A stretch of DNA of 8,105 nt from assembly GCA_946635125.1 (NCBI GenBank), contig CAMPBB010000024.1, forward strand, positions 1-8,105, read 5' to 3'. The notes beneath the pieces are model-generated. The model searched no databases. It was given only the letters and a program-made list of their open reading frames with translations, and was not told where the DNA came from. Below, piece by piece: positions 1-5,850 of this stretch. The first letter of the stretch is position 1; each line of letters opens with the position of its first letter. The DNA is from an uncultured Clostridia bacterium (GTDB taxonomy: Bacteria > Bacillota > Clostridia > Christensenellales > UBA1242). A program made the translations under genes and the position numbers.

Positions 1-247
1 GGAAAACAGCAGTCATTTGTTTTAAAAAGTGTTTTCTCAAAAAACTGTCTTTTGGCAAATTGTTTTCCAAAATGTCAATCCCAAGCCCGTCAAGCAAAAT
101 AACAACAGTGTTTTTTGTTTTGTTTTTCAAAATTTTGTCAAGTTCCAAAATGCTTGAATGCCCTGTTTTAACATTAAATCTTTTTGCAACTGATGCCATC
201 ATGTTAACATATGAGTTTTCATAATCGGGTAGAAGCAATTTTTCCAT
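1..247 (-). CDS. Alkaline phosphatase superfamily phosphodiesterase, N-terminal part
   Basis: This is the first 82 codons of a gene that continues beyond the left edge; I translated it by hand from the ATG at 247. The N-terminus carries a segment reading VVILLDGLGIDIL around residues 48-60, then a segment ending in MTAVF. This matches the start of type I phosphodiesterase/nucleotide pyrophosphatase proteins of Clostridia, in which the Asp of LLDG binds metal and the catalytic Thr follows the SVFP-like segment. That Thr would lie just outside the window. No signal peptide is visible, so the protein is probably cytoplasmic. The start codon overlaps the upstream stop by one base (TGATG), which implies translational coupling with the cyclotransferase-like gene. 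The substrate cannot be told from this fragment. The superfamily call is fairly secure; a phosphatase instead of a phosphodiesterase is possible. Confidence 0.75.
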   Translation of the reverse strand, partial: MEKLLLPDYENSYVNMMASVAKRFNVKTGHSSILELDKILKNKTKNTVVILLDGLGIDILENNLPKDSFLRKHFLKQMTAVF

Positions 248-720
248 CAATAAATATCCTCTTCATTAACTTTTCCGCCACATTCCAAAATGGCGTCATC
301 AATTGTTTTGTCATCAAAGCCGGCTTCAAAATAAGCAAGTCTTAACGCTTTAAGATATTCATCGTTTGGAAGATTTGGCTCTAATTTGATTTTCAAAACA
401 TAAATGTTGCCTTTTAGTGTTTTTCCATTTAGGGTAACCTTAACTTTTTTTCGAATGTAGGCATAAGGAAATTTTTCAAAGTTGTCAATTGTGAATCTAT
501 CACTTTGAGTTATGTCATAAATTGCAATTGGAACAGAAGAGCCTCTTTTCTTTTCAAGAGTTGCAATGGCGTGGTCCTGAAAACCTCGAAATTTTAATGC
601 AAAGTTTTCAAGCTCACCATATCCAATAAACACAGCATTTTCTGAATGACTTTTCATTTCTTGTTGAGAAATGTTTGTGCCATAGGCAAAAAGTGTTATA
701 TTTTCGTTCTTTTCTTTCAT
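247..720 (-). CDS. Gamma-glutamylcyclotransferase-like (AIG2-type) protein
   Basis: A soluble protein of 157 residues, the usual length for single-domain gamma-glutamylcyclotransferase-like folds. Visible family marks are the FAYGTN motif at residues 11-16 (the YGSN loop that binds the gamma-glutamyl/oxoproline moiety), a VPIAIYDIT strand at 63-71, and IDNFEKFPYAY at 78-88, which corresponds to the family's LDxxEGxPxxY. Glu82 is therefore the likely catalytic acid. The C-terminal PNDEYLKALRLAY segment is also typical. Family members release 5-oxoproline from gamma-glutamyl compounds or cyclise gamma-glutamylamines; the actual substrate here is unknown. The start is supported by GGAGG at 726-730, five bases upstream, which overlaps the stop of the preceding gene. 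It is the middle gene of a minus-strand operon and is coupled to the phosphodiesterase gene by a one-base overlap. Confidence 0.78.
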   Translation of the reverse strand: MKEKNENITLFAYGTNISQQEMKSHSENAVFIGYGELENFALKFRGFQDHAIATLEKKRGSSVPIAIYDITQSDRFTIDNFEKFPYAYIRKKVKVTLNGKTLKGNIYVLKIKLEPNLPNDEYLKALRLAYFEAGFDDKTIDDAILECGGKVNEEDIY

Positions 721-729
721 TTTTTCCTC

Positions 730-1422
730 CTAAAATGCAATAAAACTTGCTGCAATAAAAATTATTGCCATGTAGTAAAGTGCATAGTTTAAATAATAAA
801 GTTTTCTAGACGATTTTTCTTTAAAGTATATCATCGACAAAACAAGGTCACTTGCAAAGAATAACACAAATCCAACAAACAAAATTGTTGAAAAGAGTGA
901 AAATCCAGAAATAATTGCGTTAGCAAAACTTAATGCAAGTGCTGTTGAAAGCCCAAATGTGTAAACAAGAGTTGATGCCAAACTTTTGCTATAATTTAAC
1001 TTTAATGGTTTTTGCATAAAGTAAATGATTAAAACCATCAAAATGCCAAAGCCAGAGCAAATTGAAATAACCCAAGTTTGTGTTAGATTTGAAATGATTG
1101 CAAGAGAAAAGAAAATATGCGCCATAAAAAATGAATATGAACCAAGTGTTATAACGCCATATTTATTTTCACACTTAAACTCCAAAATATGCAACAAAAC
1201 ATCTCCAAACAAACAAAACAATAATCCAATAATGAAGAGTAATCCAAAAGTGTCAAGAATTATTCCTGTTTTAATGCAAGAATAAAGTGCCAAAACAATT
1301 ATCGAAATTGTTGAAGCTCCTTTTAGAAAAAAGCCTAACAAAGGTTGATTCTCTTTTTGAAGACAAATAAACAAAGCACTCAAAACAATTGAGAAAACAA
1401 GCAAGGCATAAAAAACTCCCAT
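730..1422 (-). CDS. YhhN/TMEM86-family membrane protein, probable lysoplasmalogenase
   Basis: A 230-residue, very hydrophobic protein with about seven or eight membrane segments. Characteristic YhhN features occur in the expected order: a lysine followed by small/hydroxyl residues in the second helix (K34-GAST), GLLFCLFGDVLL at 66-77 with conserved Asp74, SYSFFMAHIFF at 95-105 with His102, FFASDLVLSMIYF at 188-200 with Asp192, and a tyrosine-rich last helix (NYALYYMAI). Characterised relatives hydrolyse the vinyl-ether bond of lysoplasmalogens, giving a fatty aldehyde and a glycerophospho-headgroup. This would suit an anaerobe that makes plasmalogens, though the substrate is inferred. The start follows AAAGGGGG at 1431-1438, spaced eight bases, and a promoter at 1446-1474. 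It is the first gene of the minus-strand operon; the next gene begins nine bases after its stop. Confidence 0.8.
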   Translation of the reverse strand: MGVFYALLVFSIVLSALFICLQKENQPLLGFFLKGASTISIIVLALYSCIKTGIILDTFGLLFIIGLLFCLFGDVLLHILEFKCENKYGVITLGSYSFFMAHIFFSLAIISNLTQTWVISICSGFGILMVLIIYFMQKPLKLNYSKSLASTLVYTFGLSTALALSFANAIISGFSLFSTILFVGFVLFFASDLVLSMIYFKEKSSRKLYYLNYALYYMAIIFIAASFIAF

Positions 1423-1445
1423 TTTTATTTCCCCCTTTAAAAATC

Positions 1446-1474
1446 ATTATAAGTTATTTTTATAAAAAAGTAAA
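1446..1474 (-). promoter_or_regulatory. Promoter of the yhhN-cyclotransferase-phosphodiesterase operon
   Basis: Read on the minus strand, a -35 box TTTACT (1469-1474) and a perfect -10 box TATAAT (1446-1451) are separated by 17 bases. They lie just upstream of the AAAGGGGG ribosome binding site of the yhhN-like gene. The tandem repeat and palindrome cluster begins seven bases upstream of the -35 box. Confidence 0.6.
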
Positions 1475-1480
1475 ATAATT

Positions 1481-1552
1481 TTACAAAAAATAATTATTTC
1501 TGTTACTGTTTAACAAAAAATAATTATTTCTGTCACTGTTTAACAAAAAATA
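1481..1552. repeat. 30-bp direct tandem repeat, about 2.3 copies
   Basis: The unit starting ACAAAAAATAATTATTTC occurs at 1483-1512 and again at 1513-1542 with one base changed (GTTACTG versus GTCACTG). A third, partial copy spans 1543-1552. Each full unit contains a perfect 12-bp palindrome AAATAATTATTT (1488-1499 and 1518-1529). The copies abut directly without spacers, and the 30-bp period is close to three helical turns. The array lies between the divergent yhhN-like operon and tRNA-Gly. Confidence 0.85.
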
Positions 1553-1580
1553 TTGTTGTGTTACAATGTTTATATAACAC
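1501..1580. promoter_or_regulatory. Cluster of TGTTA/TAACA inverted half-sites, candidate operators
   Basis: TGTTA-N5-TAACA is perfect at 1501-1515 and repeats with one mismatch (TGTCA) at 1531-1545. A wider inverted repeat, GTGTTA-N11-TAACAC, follows at 1558-1580. Six related half-sites within 80 bp is a pattern expected of operators for a dimeric DNA-binding protein. The cluster sits upstream of both the yhhN-like operon promoter and the tRNA-Gly promoter. AT-richness makes chance matches easier; the binding protein is unknown. Confidence 0.4.
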
Positions 1581-1597
1581 ATTTTCACTTAAAATAA

Positions 1598-1626
1598 TTG
1601 ATTTATTTTTAAAGTTTTGCTATAAT
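1598..1626 (+). promoter_or_regulatory. Promoter of tRNA-Gly
   Basis: A -35 box TTGATT (1598-1603), 17-base spacer and perfect TATAAT (1621-1626) with an extended TG at 1618-1619. It lies ten bases upstream of the mature tRNA, so transcription would start at or very near the tRNA 5' end. Confidence 0.7.
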
Positions 1627-1635
1627 AAAAAACAT

Positions 1636-1709
1636 GCAGGTGTAGTTTAGTGGTAGAACAGGTGCTTCCCAAGCACTCAATGAGGGTTCGATTCCCTTCA
1701 CTTGCTCCA
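1636..1709 (+). tRNA. tRNA-Gly, anticodon CCC
   Basis: A full cloverleaf can be folded. The acceptor stem is GCAGGTG with CACTTGC (one G-T pair). The D arm contains AGTGGTAGA. The anticodon stem GGTGC/GCACT encloses the loop TTCCCAA, which places CCC at positions 34-36. The T arm is GAGGG-TTCGATT-CCCTT. The discriminator is T, as is usual for bacterial tRNA-Gly, and CCA is encoded at 1707-1709. This tRNA reads GGG glycine codons, which the neighbouring genes do use (for example the first Gly of the ddh nucleotide-binding motif). It is a single-gene unit with its own promoter and terminator. Confidence 0.96.
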
Positions 1710-1739
1710 AAAAAGCCAATGTTGGCTTTTTCTTTTTTT
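1710..1739 (+). terminator. Intrinsic terminator of tRNA-Gly
   Basis: Stem AAAAAGCCA (1710-1718) pairs with TGGCTTTTT (1723-1731) around a four-base loop, followed by a T-rich run to 1739. It starts immediately after the encoded CCA. Confidence 0.85.
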
Positions 1740-1742
1740 GTT

Positions 1743-1772
1743 TTATCAAAATTTTTATTTTTGTAATATATT
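1743..1772 (+). promoter_or_regulatory. Possible ddh promoter
   Basis: TTATCA (1743-1748) and TATATT (1767-1772) are separated by 18 bases, just after the tRNA terminator and about 20 bases before the ddh start. The -35 match is weak. It is proposed mainly because the strong terminator upstream requires ddh to have its own promoter. Confidence 0.4.
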
Positions 1773-1794
1773 ACTCCTATAAAAAGGAGAAGAA

Positions 1795-2763
1795 ATGATT
1801 AAAATTGGAATTGTTGGGTTTGGAAACCTTGGAAAAGCAGTTTTTAATTGTGTAAAAAATTTTAAAGACATAAAACTTATATGTGTTTTTTCAAGAAGAG
1901 ATTTAAAGAATTTTTCAAATGAAGAAATTTTGTTTGATAAATATGAAAACATTTCTCAATATAAAAACAAAATTGATGTGATGATAATGTGTGGTGGAAG
2001 CAAAAGCGATTTAAGATGGCAGTCACCAGAAGTTTTAAAAGATTTTTGTGTTGTGGATAGTTTTGACACTCATGCAAAAATTTTTGACCACTTTCAGACC
2101 TTAAACACTGTTGGAAGAAAAAATCAAAAACTATCATTGCTTAGTTGCGGTTGGGACCCTGGGGTGTTTTCACTGATGAGAATTTTGTTTTCAAGCATTG
2201 CAAACAAAACACCAACAACATTTTGGGGGAATGGAATAAGTCAAGGGCATAGTGATGCAATAAGAAGAATTGATGGAGTTTTGGATGCCAGGGCATTCAC
2301 ACTTTTAAAGCATGGTGTTGTTAAAAAAGTTTTGTGTGGAAAAGTGGAAAAAATAAGCCCGCAAAAAGCACATAAAAGGAAGTGCTTTGTTGCAATAAAA
2401 GATGGTGTTAGCAAAAATAAAATAAAAGAAAAAATTAAACTTATGCCAAACTATTTTTTGGGATATAAAACACAAGTGAAGTTTTTAAAACAAAAAGTTC
2501 TTAACAAAAATTATTCAAACCTATTTCATGGGGGATGCGTTGCTTGTTGTTTTAAAAGTTTTGAAAACAACTTGCACAAAATGTGTTTTTCCTTAAAACT
2601 TGAAAGCAATCCAGAATTCACCGCTTCTGTTTTGCTGTGTTATTCACGGGCACTTTACAAAATGTTTTGTGAAAAAAATTTTGGTGCAATAACAGTTTTT
2701 GACATTCCTTTTTCATATTTAAGTTGTTATTCAAAAGATGAACTTTTAAAAAAATGGCTATAA
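1795..2763 (+). CDS. ddh: meso-Diaminopimelate D-dehydrogenase
   Basis: NADPH-dependent enzyme that reductively aminates L-2-amino-6-oxopimelate (tetrahydrodipicolinate) to meso-diaminopimelate in one step, supplying the peptidoglycan cross-link residue and lysine. Its 322 residues match the family (about 320 in Corynebacterium). The Rossmann motif GFGNLG is at 8-13 and SRR at 33-35. Substrate-pocket segments follow in order: VDSFD (Asp91), GWDPGVFS (Asp121), FWGNGISQGHSDAIRRI at 143-159, HKRKCF (Arg195), HGG at 245-247 and NPEFTAS (Asn272). These positions nearly coincide with the Corynebacterium enzyme numbering. The start follows AAAGGAGA at 1783-1790. Oddity: about 14 cysteines, including C-x-x-C-C at 248-252 in a normally cysteine-poor region, which suits an anaerobic cytoplasm. 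It is a single-gene unit ended by the shared terminator at 2870-2901. Confidence 0.95.
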   Translation: MIKIGIVGFGNLGKAVFNCVKNFKDIKLICVFSRRDLKNFSNEEILFDKYENISQYKNKIDVMIMCGGSKSDLRWQSPEVLKDFCVVDSFDTHAKIFDHFQTLNTVGRKNQKLSLLSCGWDPGVFSLMRILFSSIANKTPTTFWGNGISQGHSDAIRRIDGVLDARAFTLLKHGVVKKVLCGKVEKISPQKAHKRKCFVAIKDGVSKNKIKEKIKLMPNYFLGYKTQVKFLKQKVLNKNYSNLFHGGCVACCFKSFENNLHKMCFSLKLESNPEFTASVLLCYSRALYKMFCEKNFGAITVFDIPFSYLSCYSKDELLKKWL

Positions 2764-2869
2764 CAAGTGTTTGCAAAAAAATCATTTTAAATTTTAAATT
2801 TTTTATTGATTTTTGTGTTAAAAATTGTGTTTTTGTTATAGTTTAATGAAATACTATCCAAGATAAAAC

Positions 2870-2901
2870 AAAAAACAGAAGGAAATTTTCTTCTGTTTTT
2901 T
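2870..2901. terminator. Bidirectional terminator between ddh and ynbB
   Basis: A 12-bp perfect stem, AAAAAACAGAAG (2870-2881) with CTTCTGTTTTTT (2890-2901), around an 8-base loop. A-tract on the left and T-tract on the right let it stop transcription from both convergent genes; the ynbB stop codon lies five bases beyond. The remaining bases of the 2764-2905 gap hold AT-rich sequence with nothing I can assign firmly. Confidence 0.88.
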
Positions 2902-2905
2902 CAAA

Positions 2906-4171
2906 TTATTTTTCTTTTTTTAAATTGTCAAGATGGCTAAGTGAAATCAAAAGTCCAAGTTTACCATATTCATATGTTAGGCTTCCTTGCATATATGCTG
3001 TGTATGGTTCATGAATTGGACCATCACAACTAAGCTCAATTGTTGACCCAGAAACAAAACTTCCACTTGCCATAATTTCTTCGTGAGGGTAGCCAGGCAT
3101 TTCACTTGGAATAAGGGTGACAAAGTTTTCAAGGGCAACACCTTTTTGAATGCCTCTGCAAAACTCAATCAGTCCTTCTTTTGAGCCAAGAGTTATTGTT
3201 TGAACAATGTCGCATCGTTTGTCCATATATCGTGGGCTAACTTTATAACCAAGTTTTTCAAGCATATAACTAGACAAAGCCATTGTCTTCAAGCTTTCTT
3301 TAACAACGCTTGGAGCGTGATATATTCCCTTGAAAAAAGACATAAGCTGATTTAGGTTTGCACCAATATCTTTTCCAACGCATGGAGCAGAAAATCTTTC
3401 TGAAACATCAAACACCAAGTCTTTTCTTCCAACAACATATCCACCAGTTTTTGCTTGTCCCGCACCCAAGTTTTTTAAAAGTGACCCAACCAAGATGTCG
3501 GCTCCAACTTCTGTTGGTTCTTTCTTTTCAACAAAATCGCCATAGCAGTTGTCAACCATAATAATAACATCACTGTCTGCTTGTTTAATCGCCCAACACA
3601 CCTTTTCAATTTTTGCAATGCTTAAACTTTCTCGTTGGCTATATCCTCTTGAGCGTTGAATTTCAACCATTTTAACTTTTTTCTCTTTAAGTCTTTTAAC
3701 AATTTTTGGAATGTCAAAGTCGTTGTCAACTAAGTCAATTTGTTCAAAATTAACTCCATGAGCTTTTAGTGAGTTGTTGCTGTTTCCAGTTATGCCAATA
3801 ATTCCTTTAAGTGAGTCATAAGGCTCGCCCGTGATTGAAATCAAAGTGTCACCGTGTTTAAGTAGTCCAAAAAAAGTTATTGCCAAAGCATGTGTTCCAG
3901 ACATGATTTGTGGCCTAACCAAAGCGTCTTCTGTTTTAAAGACTTCTGCATAAACTTGTTCAAGTTTTTCTCTTCCTTTGTCATAATAACCATAACCAGT
4001 GTTTTCACAAAAATCAGAGCATGTGAGTTTCACATTTTGAAAAGCTTTTAACACTTTAGCGCTGTTAAAAAGGGCAACATCTTCAAATCCCTTAAAAATT
4101 CCAGAAAGTTCTTTTTCTGCCTTTGTTGCCATGTCCATAAATGATGATTTAATGTTTAGTTCTCGATACAT
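2906..4171 (-). CDS. ynbB: YnbB-family PLP-dependent enzyme (methionine gamma-lyase-like / 'aluminum resistance' family)
   Basis: A 421-residue fold-type I PLP enzyme of the family annotated as methionine gamma-lyase or aluminum resistance protein, to which B. subtilis YnbB belongs. Visible marks are SGTHALA at 91-97 (cofactor phosphate binding), VDNCYGDF at 206-213 (Asp207 for the PLP ring), GSLLKNLGAGQAKTGGYVVG at 229-248 with Schiff-base Lys233, and the family C-terminal segment SGSTIELSCDGPI...YMQGSLTYEYGKLG. In B. subtilis, ynbB is one of three genes required for 5-aminopentanol modification of EF-P, although its reaction is not defined. The nearby efp and SDR genes therefore suggest the same job here (inference). 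AGGTGG at 4176-4181 supports the start. A catabolic C-S lyase is the alternative; the automatic names rest on fold similarity. Confidence 0.88.
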   Translation of the reverse strand: MYRELNIKSSFMDMATKAEKELSGIFKGFEDVALFNSAKVLKAFQNVKLTCSDFCENTGYGYYDKGREKLEQVYAEVFKTEDALVRPQIMSGTHALAITFFGLLKHGDTLISITGEPYDSLKGIIGITGNSNNSLKAHGVNFEQIDLVDNDFDIPKIVKRLKEKKVKMVEIQRSRGYSQRESLSIAKIEKVCWAIKQADSDVIIMVDNCYGDFVEKKEPTEVGADILVGSLLKNLGAGQAKTGGYVVGRKDLVFDVSERFSAPCVGKDIGANLNQLMSFFKGIYHAPSVVKESLKTMALSSYMLEKLGYKVSPRYMDKRCDIVQTITLGSKEGLIEFCRGIQKGVALENFVTLIPSEMPGYPHEEIMASGSFVSGSTIELSCDGPIHEPYTAYMQGSLTYEYGKLGLLISLSHLDNLKKEK

Positions 4172-4189
4172 TTTTCCACCTCGAAATTC

Positions 4190-4218
4190 AGTTTAACATA
4201 TTTTGTGTCCGTTGTAAA
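4190..4218 (-). promoter_or_regulatory. Promoter of the ynbB-like gene
   Basis: On the minus strand TTTACA (4213-4218), 17 bases, then TAAACT (4190-4195) preceded by an extended TG. Transcription would start about a dozen bases before the gene, leaving a very short leader that holds only the ribosome binding site. It is divergent from the pnuC-like promoter; the two -35 boxes are 13 bases apart. Confidence 0.55.
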
Positions 4219-4231
4219 CAAAATTACCCCC

Positions 4232-4260
4232 TTGACAGCACTTATTTGTGATGATATAAT
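4232..4260 (+). promoter_or_regulatory. Perfect consensus housekeeping promoter of the pnuC-like gene
   Basis: TTGACA (4232-4237), exactly 17 bases, TATAAT (4255-4260), plus an extended -10 TG at 4252-4253. All twelve hexamer positions match consensus, so strong basal transcription is expected. The predicted leader is only about 33 bases, too short for a known riboswitch. Confidence 0.88.
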
Positions 4261-4299
4261 GTATATTATCTTAAAGGAAGAGAGAATTTTTTAGATATT

Positions 4300-5139
4300 A
4301 TGGAAAAAACACTTGAAAATAATTTATCAAAAAGAGAGCAGATAAAAACAATTGTAAAAAAAGCTCAAAGATACAAAAGAAACTGGCCGTTAAGGCTTTG
4401 GAGATATTATTCACTTTATGAAAAGATTTGGCTTATCTCAATTTGTTCTGCTGGAATTTTGCTTGGAATATTGTTTCCAGATGACCCAATGTCTCCAACT
4501 TGGCTTAGGGTTGTTGAAATAATTGCAATTGTTGGGGGATGCTCTTGTGAACTTTTGTTATCAAAACAATCAAAATGGGCGTTTATTGTGTCTTTTGTTT
4601 TGTATGACACCACGCAAACAATTGTGTATTTCTTCAACGGACTTTACATTAGTGCCTTGTTTGAAATAATCTTCTGGATTCCAATGCTATTTATATCTTT
4701 TGCATGCTGGGATAAACAAAGAGACAAGAAAGACCAAAACTTAACAAAGGTTAAACAATTTAATTATAAAAAAGAACTTTTAATCTTTATCATTTGTTTG
4801 GTTGTGTCAGTTGGAGTGGGTGCAGCATTCACTGGAATTGGTTTTATTGCTGAGGGACTTTCAGACTGGTGGTATTTAGATGCCTTGGCTAACACATTTA
4901 GCGTTTGCAACGGACTATTCTTATTGTTTAGATACAAAGAACAGTGGATTCCATGGATTGGAGTTGCACTTATTGAGGCAGTGTTGTGGATTTTGAGCGG
5001 ACAATTTATTATGCTTGTTTTGTCACTTGGATATTTAATGAACTCAACATATGGCTTTATTAGGTGGAGCATATACATCAAAAAACACCCAAGAAAAACC
5101 ATAACAACAGAAACAAAAGAAGTTACACAAGCAGCATAG
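4300..5139 (+). CDS. PnuC-family vitamin/nucleoside transporter
   Basis: A 279-residue integral membrane protein with about seven membrane segments. It has a basic, soluble N-terminus (residues 1-40), a hydrophilic loop at about 137-158 (WDKQRDKKDQ...), and a short charged tail after residue 260. PnuC-type features are the FEIIFWIPMLFISFACW helix at 121-137, the YLDALANTFSVCNGLFLLFRYKEQWIPWI segment with Asp194, Asn204, Trp216 and Trp219, and the closing helix NSTYGFIRW. PnuC proteins facilitate uptake of nicotinamide riboside, and relatives carry riboflavin, thiamine or deoxynucleosides; substrate trapping is by intracellular phosphorylation. No riboswitch is present to identify the substrate. 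The nearest Shine-Dalgarno sequence, AAAGGAAG (4273-4280), lies an unusually long 19 bases from the ATG. The gene is monocistronic. Confidence 0.82.
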   Translation: MEKTLENNLSKREQIKTIVKKAQRYKRNWPLRLWRYYSLYEKIWLISICSAGILLGILFPDDPMSPTWLRVVEIIAIVGGCSCELLLSKQSKWAFIVSFVLYDTTQTIVYFFNGLYISALFEIIFWIPMLFISFACWDKQRDKKDQNLTKVKQFNYKKELLIFIICLVVSVGVGAAFTGIGFIAEGLSDWWYLDALANTFSVCNGLFLLFRYKEQWIPWIGVALIEAVLWILSGQFIMLVLSLGYLMNSTYGFIRWSIYIKKHPRKTITTETKEVTQAA

Positions 5140-5150
5140 AAACAAAAAAT

Positions 5151-5173
5151 GAGCAATTTTTGCTCTTTTTTTT
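5151..5173 (+). terminator. Intrinsic terminator of the pnuC-like gene
   Basis: GAGCAA (5151-5156) pairs with TTGCTC (5160-5165) around a three-base loop, followed by eight T residues. It is 11 bases after the stop codon, so efp needs its own promoter. Confidence 0.85.
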
Positions 5174-5194
5174 ATTACAATTTTTTTTCTTCTC

Positions 5195-5223
5195 TTGACA
5201 AATTTTTTGAAATAATATAAAAT
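5195..5223 (+). promoter_or_regulatory. Promoter of efp
   Basis: Perfect TTGACA (5195-5200), 17 bases, then TAAAAT (5218-5223, five of six matches). It lies between the pnuC-like terminator and the efp ribosome binding site AAGGGAG (5236-5242). Confidence 0.75.
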
Positions 5224-5251
5224 TAAGAAATAATTAAGGGAGAATGATTTT

Positions 5252-5806
5252 ATGGAAATTTCAGATGTAAAAAAAGGTATGCATGTTATTATTGATGGCG
5301 ACCTATATAGGGTTGTTGACTTTTTGCATGTAAAACCAGGAAAAGGCTCAGCATTCATGCAAACAAAAATTAAAAACATAAGAACTGGAGCAACAATTGA
5401 GCGTAACTTTAACACAAACTATAAGTGTGAGCAAGCAAACATAACAAGACAAAACATGCAATACTTATATAACGATGGTTCAGTTTATTATTTTATGGAC
5501 AATCAAACTTATGAACAAATGGAGATTCCAGCAGACAGAATTGGTGACAACAAAAACTTTCTTATTGACAACTTAAATGTTGATGTTGAAAGTTTAGACG
5601 GAGAACTTTTGGGAATTAAGATGCCAGAAAAACTTGAAATGAAAGTTGTTTCAATTGATTCCAGTGCAACAAGCGGAAGTTCATCAAACCAAACAAAAGA
5701 CGCAATTATGGAAACTGGTTTTGTTGTGAAAGTTCCAATGTTTATAAACGAAGGCGAAACAATCATCGTAACCACTGCTGATGGAAAATATTATTCAAGA
5801 GGTTAA
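5252..5806 (+). CDS. efp: Elongation factor P
   Basis: Binds the ribosome between the P and E sites and relieves stalling at polyproline stretches. At 184 residues it has the usual three domains: KOW-like domain I (about 1-64), OB domain II (about 65-128) and C-terminal OB domain III. The domain I tip reads HVKPGKGSAF (26-35), with Lys31 at the modified position (Lys34 in E. coli, Lys32 in B. subtilis). The PGKGSAF form is the one found in B. subtilis, where this lysine carries 5-aminopentanol. The PROSITE-type EF-P signature KxAxxxxGxxVxVPxxIxxG is intact at 149-168. Oddity: the preceding stretch at about 136-148 is a serine-rich SSATSGSSSN run in place of the usual GxKGDTA. The start is fixed by AAGGGAG nine bases upstream. 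The SDR gene follows 44 bases later. Confidence 0.97.
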   Translation: MEISDVKKGMHVIIDGDLYRVVDFLHVKPGKGSAFMQTKIKNIRTGATIERNFNTNYKCEQANITRQNMQYLYNDGSVYYFMDNQTYEQMEIPADRIGDNKNFLIDNLNVDVESLDGELLGIKMPEKLEMKVVSIDSSATSGSSSNQTKDAIMETGFVVKVPMFINEGETIIVTTADGKYYSRG

Positions 5807-5812
5807 TAAAAC

Positions 5813-5837
5813 AGGAGCTTTGTTTAGCTCTTTTTTT
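5813..5837 (+). terminator. Terminator-like hairpin between efp and the SDR gene (possible attenuator)
   Basis: AGGAGCT (5813-5819) pairs with AGCTCTT (5826-5832) around a six-base loop, giving seven pairs with one G-T, and T residues run 5831-5837. The SDR ribosome binding site AAAGGAG (5838-5844) starts directly after it. The moderate stem suggests partial termination, which would keep SDR expression below EF-P. Confidence 0.65.
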
Positions 5838-5850
5838 AAAGGAGAAAAAA

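Noticed and set aside
1481..1552. CRISPR-like repeat of 30 bp
   Set aside because: The copies abut without spacers and there are only about 2.3 of them; this is a simple tandem duplication, possibly regulatory.
1795..2763. Metal site in ddh suggested by C-x-x-C-C at residues 248-252
   Set aside because: Only one short cysteine cluster is seen, in an otherwise canonical enzyme with no known metal; likely composition drift in an anaerobe.
2813..2842. Promoter-like TTGTGT-N18-TATAGT after ddh
   Set aside because: It would fire straight into the bidirectional terminator about 30 bases on, giving no sensible product; such matches are frequent in AT-rich gaps.
4261..4299. Riboswitch (NAD, preQ1 or TPP type) in the pnuC-like leader
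   Set aside because: The predicted leader is about 33 bases with no stable stem or pseudoknot visible, too short for the classes that usually control this family.
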